Below are positions 1 to 4,033 of a stretch of DNA of 7,314 nucleotides, in pieces. Positions within the stretch are counted from its first letter, which is position 1. Every line of letters starts with the position of its first letter. A program made the position numbers and the translations under genes. The notes below the pieces were generated by a model. It worked only from the letters and a program-made list of their open reading frames with translations. It was not told where the DNA came from and searched no databases. The stretch is taken from positions 1 through 7,314 of the forward strand of contig JAUWYT010000069.1 of NCBI GenBank assembly GCA_030615705.1, in the 5' to 3' direction. This stretch comes from Chloroflexota bacterium (lineage in GTDB: Bacteria; Chloroflexota; Anaerolineae; VGOG01).

Positions 1-48
1 CTCTTAAAGCCTCTGAGGAGACTCGTTACCGCAGCAGGGGCAAGATGA
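1..48 (+). CDS. Possible C-terminal tail of an upstream gene (partial)
   Basis: The first forward frame is open from base 1 to a TGA at 46-48, giving about 15 residues ending in TAAGAR. The stop lies five bases before a clear intrinsic terminator, which is where the end of an upstream gene would be expected. Nothing in so short a piece identifies a family. The third frame is also open, as far as 110, but it would read through the terminator and promoter, so it is less likely. The placement is inference only. Confidence 0.25.
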   Translation, partial: LLKPLRRLVTAAGAR

Positions 49-52
49 GAAG

Positions 53-80
53 GGATGTCGCTGAGGGTGACATCCTTTTT
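53..80 (+). terminator. Rho-independent terminator of the upstream unit
   Basis: GGATGTC (53-59) pairs perfectly with GACATCC (69-75) around a 9-nt loop and is followed directly by five T (76-80). The A and G bases before the stem can extend pairing into the T run. It would end transcription arriving from the left, so the BMC genes do not depend on read-through from upstream. Confidence 0.8.
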
Positions 81-82
81 CA

Positions 83-111
83 TTGGCAAAAGCTGCGTTT
101 TGTGCTATAAT
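83..111 (+). promoter_or_regulatory. Sigma70-type promoter of the BMC operon
   Basis: TTGGCA (83-88, five of six matches to TTGACA) and a perfect TATAAT (106-111) are separated by exactly 17 bp. A TG at 103-104 one base before the -10 box makes it an extended -10 promoter. Transcription would start near 118, giving a leader of about 60 nt. It lies just after the upstream terminator and just before the first shell gene. No operator-like palindrome was seen between promoter and gene, so strong basal expression is plausible. Confidence 0.82.
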
Positions 112-166
112 CCCTAACTATAGATTCGTCACTTCCCTGGCTCAATAGCGCACAACGATCATAACC

Positions 167-174
167 AAGGAGGT
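167..174 (+). promoter_or_regulatory. Ribosome binding site that fixes the TTG start of the BMC-T gene
   Basis: AAGGAGGT is a near-perfect Shine-Dalgarno sequence ending seven bases before TTG at 181. There is no ATG close by in this frame, and the protein read from TTG starts with the residues expected at the N-terminus of this BMC-T subfamily. The strong site probably makes up for the weak start codon. Confidence 0.8.
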
Positions 175-180
175 CCAACT

Positions 181-819
181 TTGGCAGTAGACTTACGATC
201 ATACATTTTCCTCGACAGCTTGCAGCCGCAGCTCACAGCCTTCATCGGCTCCACGGCCAGGGGGTTTCTGCCCATCGTGGGCGACGCTTCCCTTTGGGTG
301 GAGATCTCGCCCGGCATCGAGATCAACCGCATGACGGACATCGCGGTGAAGGCCACTAACGTGCGGCCAGCAGTGCAGGTGGTGGAGCGGCTCTTCGGGC
401 TCCTGGAGGTGCATTCCCCCGCCCAGGCGGACGTGCGGGCGGCCGGCGCGGCCATCCTGGACGCACTGGAGCTTCAGGAGAGCGAGCGCTGGAAGCCCAA
501 GGTCGTCTCCAGCCAGGTGATCCGCCACGTGGACGACCATCACGCTCAACTGGTCAACCGCAACCGCAAGGGTTCCATGCTCATCCCTGGCCAGACCCTC
601 TACATTCTGGAGGTGGAGCCTGCCGCCTACGCGGTGCTGGCGGCCAATGAGGCAGAGAAGGCGGCCCACATCACCCTGATCCACGTGCGGCCCTTCGGCA
701 GTTTCGGCCGGCTCTGGCTCGGCGGCGAGGAACGGGACATCATGGCCGGCTACGGAGCTGCTGAGGAGGCCATCGAATCAGTGACAGGGAAGGTGGTGGA
801 GTCCAAAAGAAGAGCGTAG
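181..819 (+). CDS. BMC-T shell protein, tandem circularly permuted BMC domains (CsoS1D-like trimer)
   Basis: This 212-residue protein would form pseudohexameric trimers in the facets of a microcompartment shell. Two BMC folds follow each other: domain 1 at about 5-100 ([12 protein letters not shown], then [13 protein letters not shown], then a helix rich in AAGAAIL) and domain 2 at about 107-205 ([13 protein letters not shown], then [18 protein letters not shown]). In each, the segment that ends a normal BMC domain comes first, which is the circular permutation of the CsoS1D type. A Glu-Arg pair (69-70) precedes the domain 1 pore loop FGLL, about where CsoS1D-type trimers have gating residues, and domain 2 has FGSFG at 172-176. 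Such trimers often stack as double layers with a gated large pore; whether this one does is inference. It is the first gene after the promoter. Length and start fit the family, and identification as BMC-T is firm. Confidence 0.9.
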   Translation: MAVDLRSYIFLDSLQPQLTAFIGSTARGFLPIVGDASLWVEISPGIEINRMTDIAVKATNVRPAVQVVERLFGLLEVHSPAQADVRAAGAAILDALELQESERWKPKVVSSQVIRHVDDHHAQLVNRNRKGSMLIPGQTLYILEVEPAAYAVLAANEAEKAAHITLIHVRPFGSFGRLWLGGEERDIMAGYGAAEEAIESVTGKVVESKRRA

Positions 820-831
820 GATTAGCTTTTC

Positions 832-928
832 AGAAACCAGGTTTTCTGTTGATAAGACACCTTTTCGTATCCCAGGAGACCCCAAAAGAACGATTCGCTT
901 ACTCAGACAGGGGAAAAACCTGGTTTCT
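832..928. repeat. 97-bp inverted-repeat element, REPIN-like (copy 1)
   Basis: The 14-nt arms AGAAACCAGGTTTT (832-845) and AAAACCTGGTTTCT (915-928) are perfect inverted repeats separated by 69 nt. Each arm is itself an 11-nt palindrome (834-844 and 916-926) with a CCWGG core, and the arm centres are 82 bp apart. The element fills most of the 158-bp gap between the BMC-T and BMC-H genes. Paired palindromes at this spacing resemble REPINs mobilised by REP-associated transposases, but no such gene is present. There is no T tract, so it is not an intrinsic terminator. It could still form an RNA hairpin affecting the BMC-T/BMC-H expression ratio, which is inference. Confidence 0.7.
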
Positions 929-960
929 CCATCAAAGTCTTCAACAGAACAATCACAGAA

Positions 961-967
961 AGGGAGG
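961..967 (+). promoter_or_regulatory. Ribosome binding site that fixes the BMC-H start at 978
   Basis: AGGGAGG ends ten bases before the ATG at 978. The frame stays open back to an ATG at 849, but that start lies inside the inverted-repeat element and would add 43 residues unrelated to any BMC-H protein. The site and the standard N-terminus MAEALGMIE both favour 978. Confidence 0.8.
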
Positions 968-977
968 TCTTACTACA

Positions 978-1283
978 ATGGCAGAAGCGTTAGGCATGAT
1001 CGAATGTAGAGGTTTCACGGCGATGGTCGAGGCCTCGGATGCCATGGTTAAGGCAGCTAAGGTCGAGCTAGTGAGCTACGAGAAAACCGGCGGAGGCTAT
1101 GTAACGGCCATCGTGCGCGGCGACGTGGCCGCCTGCAAGGCGGCTGTCGAAGCCGGCGCCCGGGGCGCGGAGAGGGTCGGCGAAGTCATCTCTGTCCACG
1201 TCATCCCTCGGCCGCATCTAAACATTGATCTGGTGCTGCCCCTGGGCCGCTACGAACAGGCCAAGGGCGAGATAGAGGGGTAG
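978..1283 (+). CDS. BMC-H hexameric shell protein (PduA/CcmK type)
   Basis: This 101-residue protein has one canonical BMC domain and would build the hexamers that make up most of the shell facets. Visible landmarks are [10 protein letters not shown] (4-13), the helix [16 protein letters not shown] (16-31), the pore loop KTGGG (36-40), [20 protein letters not shown] (41-60) and the family end motif VIPRPH (75-80). A short tail of about 20 residues follows. The pore loop resembles the KIGSG of PduA, with a third glycine in place of serine, so a narrow pore for small polar molecules is likely; the actual solute is unknown. It is the only BMC-H gene in the window, so it is the probable main facet protein. 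Identification is very secure. Confidence 0.96.
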   Translation: MAEALGMIECRGFTAMVEASDAMVKAAKVELVSYEKTGGGYVTAIVRGDVAACKAAVEAGARGAERVGEVISVHVIPRPHLNIDLVLPLGRYEQAKGEIEG

Positions 1284-1507
1284 CCCAACTGGACACACTC
1301 TGAACTGCAGCCTGGACAGCTGTTAGTTTTCGGCAACGGCGGCCCGCTGGGTGTACCTCCGTGGCCGTTTCAGCGGCGCTCAAGGCCGTTAGAGATAGCT
1401 TAGGCCAAAGCCGACCGCCCCTCTAATTTCTGAGGTGCTGGATCTCACTCTTCACATCTCTTGGGAGGCCCATGGAGGCTCCGGGTCGCGAGGTCATCAC
1501 ATCGTCC

Positions 1508-1529
1508 CCTTCGACAATGCTCAGGGCAA
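1508..1529 (-). repeat. Interspersed 22-24-bp repeat, copy A (non-coding)
   Basis: CCTTCGACAATGCTCAGG begins this copy; read on the minus strand it has the CCTGAGC...GTCGAAGG pattern shared by the copies inside the downstream genes. It lies between genes, 39 bp before the pyrophosphatase start. Confidence 0.75.
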
Positions 1530-1531
1530 AC

Positions 1532-1553
1532 CCTTCTACAAGCTCAGGGCAAG
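1532..1553 (-). repeat. Interspersed 22-24-bp repeat, copy B (degenerate, non-coding)
   Basis: CCTTCTACAAGCTCAGGGCA begins this copy, in the same orientation as copy A and 24 bp further on. The TCGAC core has changed to TCTAC, so it looks like a decayed or variant copy. Together the two make a short tandem just before the pyrophosphatase ribosome binding site. Confidence 0.7.
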
Positions 1554-1556
1554 TTC

Positions 1557-1562
1557 GGGAGG
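1557..1562 (+). promoter_or_regulatory. Ribosome binding site that fixes the pyrophosphatase start at 1568
   Basis: GGGAGG ends five bases before the ATG at 1568. An earlier in-frame ATG at 1472 would add 32 residues, much of them encoded by repeat copies A and B, and lacks an equally good site. Confidence 0.75.
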
Positions 1563-1567
1563 CGAAA

Positions 1568-2095
1568 ATGAACCTGTGGCGAGAGTTACCGCCGGGCCCT
1601 CGGGTGCCCGAAGTGGTCTTCTGCATCGTTGAGATACCCAAGGGTTGCCGCAACAAGTACGAATACCAGGAGGACACTGGGGTCATCAAGCTCGATCGCG
1701 TCCTCTACTCCTCGATTCACTATCCTGGCGACTACGGGCTGATCCCGAGAACCTTCTGCGAGGACGGCGACCCGCTGGACATCCTGGTGATGACCAATGA
1801 GCCGACCTTTCCCGGCTGCGTCATCGAGGCCCGGCCCATAGGCGTCTTCCACATGCTGGACGCGGGGCTGACCGACGACAAGGTGCTGGCCGTGCCCGCT
1901 ACCGATCCCTTCTGCCACGACTATCACGACATCGGCGACATCCCTCAACATTTCTTGGCCGAGGTAGCGCATTTCTTCAAGGTCTACAAAGATTTGGAGA
2001 GGGTGAGGACCGAGGCCCTTGGCTGGGACTCGGCCGCTGCGGCCAAAGAGGTGATCGCTCACGCTGTCCAGCTTTTCGAAGACCGATTCGGGTAG
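1568..2095 (+). CDS. ppa: Family I inorganic pyrophosphatase
   Basis: This soluble enzyme hydrolyses pyrophosphate to two phosphates using Mg2+. The 175-residue product has the usual length of bacterial family I enzymes (E. coli 176). Conserved landmarks are present: KYEY and the IKLDR strand near the N-terminus, HYPGDYGLIP, the signature DGDPLDI (66-72, metal-binding Asp66, Asp68 and Asp71), DDK (103-105) and FFKVYKDLE with Tyr140-Lys141. All are one position off the E. coli numbering, so the active site looks complete. The start at 1568 is chosen over 1472 because of the ribosome binding site and family length. It lies between two shell genes, and its stop overlaps the ribosome binding site of the BMC-P gene, so co-expression with the shell is likely. 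No encapsulation helix is visible, so residence inside the compartment is not shown. Confidence 0.95.
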   Translation: MNLWRELPPGPRVPEVVFCIVEIPKGCRNKYEYQEDTGVIKLDRVLYSSIHYPGDYGLIPRTFCEDGDPLDILVMTNEPTFPGCVIEARPIGVFHMLDAGLTDDKVLAVPATDPFCHDYHDIGDIPQHFLAEVAHFFKVYKDLERVRTEALGWDSAAAAKEVIAHAVQLFEDRFG

Positions 2096-2100
2096 GGAGG
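2095..2100 (+). promoter_or_regulatory. BMC-P ribosome binding site overlapping the pyrophosphatase stop
   Basis: GGGAGG begins on the last base of the pyrophosphatase TAG (2093-2095) and ends six bases before the BMC-P ATG at 2107. Ribosomes ending the first gene cover the start of the second, so translational coupling is expected. This is the best evidence that the pyrophosphatase belongs to the shell operon. Confidence 0.8.
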
Positions 2101-2106
2101 TTACAA

Positions 2107-2397
2107 ATGCTGATAGGAAAAGTGGTGGGCACCTTGGTCGCCACCCGCAAGGCCGAAAGGATGGAGGGCTTGAAGTTCCTGGTGGTCAAGCAGGTGGACA
2201 TCGAGGGGCGCGAAACCGACGACTACGTCATCGCCGCTGATGTCGTCCAGGCTGGCATGGGCGACTATGTCCTCTATGCGAGGGGCTCCTCAGCCCGCCA
2301 GACGGTTCAGACCGACCGTCGCCCTTGCGACGGCGTGGTCATGGCGGTGGTGGATACCTGGGACGTCCAGGGGGAAGTGAAGTACCAAAAGGAGTGA
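2107..2397 (+). CDS. BMC-P pentameric vertex protein (EutN/CcmL family)
   Basis: The 96-residue protein belongs to the EutN/CcmL family, whose pentamers cap the twelve vertices of the icosahedral shell. Diagnostic features are the N-terminal strand MLIGKVVGTLVATRK (1-15), GLKFLVVKQVD (21-31), the loop AGMGDYVLYARGSSARQT (49-66) and the closing strand DGVVMAVVDTW (75-85). Length is typical (about 85-100). It follows the pyrophosphatase by 11 bp and is followed by an inverted-repeat element. Vertex proteins are needed in small amounts, and no second copy is present in the window. The closed beta-barrel could also be described as CcmL-like or GrpN-like; the sequence does not let me choose a subfamily. 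Identification at family level is secure. Confidence 0.95.
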   Translation: MLIGKVVGTLVATRKAERMEGLKFLVVKQVDIEGRETDDYVIAADVVQAGMGDYVLYARGSSARQTVQTDRRPCDGVVMAVVDTWDVQGEVKYQKE

Positions 2398-2403
2398 GGT
2401 TTG

Positions 2404-2500
2404 AGGTGCCAGGCACTTCTGAAGGGGCGCCCGGGGAAAGATGCAGACTCTCTGGAAGACAACCTTCAGGCTGAAGCGGCCATGTAAGTGCCTGGCACCT
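2404..2500. repeat. 97-bp inverted-repeat element, REPIN-like (copy 2)
   Basis: The arms AGGTGCCAGGCACTT (2404-2418) and AAGTGCCTGGCACCT (2486-2500) are perfect 15-nt inverted repeats. Each contains an 11-nt palindrome (2406-2416, 2488-2498) centred on CCWGG, and the centres are 82 bp apart, as in the element at 832-928. The interior holds two further palindromes: GGGCGCCC (2425-2432) and CTTCAG-G-CTGAAG (2464-2476). The arms resemble REP sequences that accompany IS200-like REP-associated transposases, none of which is encoded here. No T tract follows, so it is unlikely to be a terminator. It sits between the BMC-P and aldehyde dehydrogenase genes. Confidence 0.75.
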
Positions 2501-2527
2501 AAGCGCTCACTTTGAAAAGAGGGTAGC

Positions 2528-4024
2528 ATGTCTCTACAGATTGACGAAGAGCGCATCAAGGCCATCGTGAAGAGGGTGGTAGCGGAGCTGCGAGAACAGA
2601 GGCTTGTACTGAGCCCCGCTGAAGTAAAAGAGTCAGTGGGATCCGAAATCCGCATTCCGAAACCTGTACTGAGCACAGCCGAAGTATCCGAAATCCTAGG
2701 GGATGGCGTCTTCCAGGACGTTGACTCGGCCATCGCCGCGGCCCAAGCCGCTCACAAGCAACTGATCGCCCTCCCGGTGGAGCGGCGGGAGGTCATCATC
2801 TCTCAGATGCGCCAGGCGACCCGAGAGAACGCCCAGGTCCTGGCCCACGAGGCCTGGCAGGAGACGGGCATGGGCCGCTACGAGGATAAGATCGAGAAGA
2901 ACCTCCTGGTGGCGGACAAAACCCCCGGCACGGAGGACCTCAAGCCCATCGTCTTCACCGGCGACCGGGGCCTCGCTCTGATAGAACGAGCTCCTTACGG
3001 GGTCATCGGGGCCATCACCCCCAGCACCAACCCCACCTCGACGATCATCTGCAACGCCATCGGCATGGTGGCCGCCGGCAACGCTGTGGTGTTCAACTGT
3101 CACCCGGGGGCGAAGAAGGTCTCGGTCCATACGGTGCAGATTCTCAACCAGGCCATCGTCCGCGCTGGCGGTCCTCCCAACGTCATCACCACCACCCCCG
3201 AACCCACTATCGAGAGTGCCCAGTACCTCATGAAGCACCCTGCCATTGACCTCTTGGCGATCACCGGTGGAGCGGGAGTGGTGCGGGTGGCTATGAACAG
3301 CGGTAAGAAGGCCATCTGTGCTGGACCGGGCAACCCGCCAGTGGTGGTGGATGAGACAGCGGACATCGAGCAGGCGGCTAGAGACATCATCAAAGGGGCC
3401 TCGTTTGATAACAATATCGTCTGCGTGCTGGAGAAGGAGATCATCGCTGTGGAGGCCATCGCCGACCAGCTCAAGGCGGCTATGCTGGCCCGCGGGGTGG
3501 TCGAGCTGAGCTCAGGGCAGCTAAACAGGCTGATGAAGGTGATCCTGCAAGAGGATCACGGGCCCGGCAAGCACGGCGTGATCAAGAAGGCGTTCGTGGG
3601 CAAGAACGCGAGCGTCATCCTGAAGGAAATCGGGATGAGCGTGGACGATCAAGTCCGCCTGGCCATCGCCGAAGTGGATCGTTTGCATCAGCTCGTTTGG
3701 ACGGAGCAGCTCATGCCCGTCATCCCTTTGGTGCGGGTGGCTTCGGCCGACGAGGCCATTGACCTGGCCAAGGAGGTTGAGCAGGGCATGGGCCACACCG
3801 TGGTGATGCACTCCAAGCACCTGGATCACCTGAGCCGCATGGCCCGAGAGATAGACACCAGCATCTTCGTGAAGAATGCCCCCTCAATTGCCGGTCTGGG
3901 CTTAGGCGCTGAGGGCTATACCTCCTTATCCATCGCCAGCCCCACTGGTGAGGGGTTGACCAGTGCCAAGGACTTCTCGCGGGTGCGAAGATGCACGCTG
4001 GTGGATGCGTTTAGGATTGTGTGA
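2528..4024 (+). CDS. pduP: CoA-acylating aldehyde dehydrogenase, PduP/EutE type, with encapsulation helix
   Basis: This microcompartment enzyme oxidises an aldehyde with NAD+ and CoA to acyl-CoA plus NADH. The catalytic domain runs from about residue 60 to the end. It shows STNPT, the nucleotide-binding TGGAGVV (246-252), AGPGNPPVVVDETAD, the catalytic cysteine in FDNNIVC (Cys299), EQLMPVIP and FVKNAPS, each with a direct match in PduP. Residues 4-22 form an amphipathic helix with Ile/Val/Leu at 5, 10, 13, 14, 17, 18 and 21, the form of encapsulation peptides that bind the shell lumen. Between helix and enzyme lies a linker of about 35 residues built largely from repeats (copies C and D plus a 7-nt repeat), which accounts for a length of 498 against 464 in Salmonella PduP. 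The start is supported by GAGGG at 2519-2523, four bases upstream. The aldehyde could be acetaldehyde, propionaldehyde or another; the sequence does not decide. Confidence 0.95.
   Translation: MSLQIDEERIKAIVKRVVAELREQRLVLSPAEVKESVGSEIRIPKPVLSTAEVSEILGDGVFQDVDSAIAAAQAAHKQLIALPVERREVIISQMRQATRENAQVLAHEAWQETGMGRYEDKIEKNLLVADKTPGTEDLKPIVFTGDRGLALIERAPYGVIGAITPSTNPTSTIICNAIGMVAAGNAVVFNCHPGAKKVSVHTVQILNQAIVRAGGPPNVITTTPEPTIESAQYLMKHPAIDLLAITGGAGVVRVAMNSGKKAICAGPGNPPVVVDETADIEQAARDIIKGASFDNNIVCVLEKEIIAVEAIADQLKAAMLARGVVELSSGQLNRLMKVILQEDHGPGKHGVIKKAFVGKNASVILKEIGMSVDDQVRLAIAEVDRLHQLVWTEQLMPVIPLVRVASADEAIDLAKEVEQGMGHTVVMHSKHLDHLSRMAREIDTSIFVKNAPSIAGLGLGAEGYTSLSIASPTGEGLTSAKDFSRVRRCTLVDAFRIV
2603..2626 (+). 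repeat. Interspersed repeat copy C, in frame in pduP
   Basis: The copy carries TGTACTGAGCCCCGCTGAAG and encodes LVLSPAEV (residues 26-33), right after the encapsulation helix. It is exactly 24 nt, a multiple of three, and is in the same reading phase as copies D, E and G. Confidence 0.8.
2641..2661 (+). repeat. Three degenerate 7-nt units (ATCCGAA type) in the pduP linker
   Basis: ATCCGAA, ATCCGCA and TTCCGAA follow each other without spacing. A further ATCCGAA plus ATCC occurs at 2686-2696, overlapping the last base of copy D. Because 7 is not a multiple of 3, this tract is prone to frame change if units are gained or lost. Confidence 0.65.
2663..2686 (+). repeat. Interspersed repeat copy D, in frame in pduP
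   Basis: The copy carries TGTACTGAGCACAGCCGAAG and encodes PVLSTAEV (residues 46-53). It starts exactly 60 bp after copy C, so the two are 20 codons apart. It ends a few residues before the catalytic domain begins. Confidence 0.8.
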
Positions 4025-4033
4025 ACAATTGGG

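Larger units (their letters stand above)
1284..1567. other. 284-bp intergenic region between BMC-H and pyrophosphatase genes
   Basis: No gene, convincing promoter or T-tailed terminator is visible here. It holds a weak possible hairpin (AACGGC near 1335 with GCCGTT near 1365) and two short interspersed repeats near its right end. It is much longer than the gap before the BMC-P gene, so a separate transcript start inside it cannot be excluded. Confidence 0.5.

Noticed and set aside
849..877. Possible second promoter (TTGATA at 849) before the BMC-H gene
   Set aside because: No -10-like hexamer occurs at 16-18 bp spacing.
849..977. In-frame 43-residue N-terminal extension of the BMC-H gene
   Set aside because: It runs through the inverted-repeat element, lacks a good ribosome binding site at 849, and BMC-H proteins start as seen from 978.
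1472..1567. Earlier pyrophosphatase start adding 32 residues
   Set aside because: The extra residues are largely encoded by repeat copies A and B, and the ATG at 1568 has a good ribosome binding site and gives the usual family length.
2404..2500. Inverted repeat as an intrinsic terminator between the BMC-P and aldehyde dehydrogenase genes
   Set aside because: The loop is 67 nt and no T tract follows either arm; the paired self-palindromic arms fit a REPIN-like element better.
2641..2696. CRISPR-like array in the repeat-rich start of pduP
   Set aside because: The units are 7 nt and 24 nt, in frame in a gene, with no regular unique spacers and no cas genes.
3509..3519. AGCTCAGGGCA inside pduP, resembling part of repeat copy B
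   Set aside because: Only half of the repeat is present, and the protein aligns with PduP here without extra residues, so chance similarity is enough.
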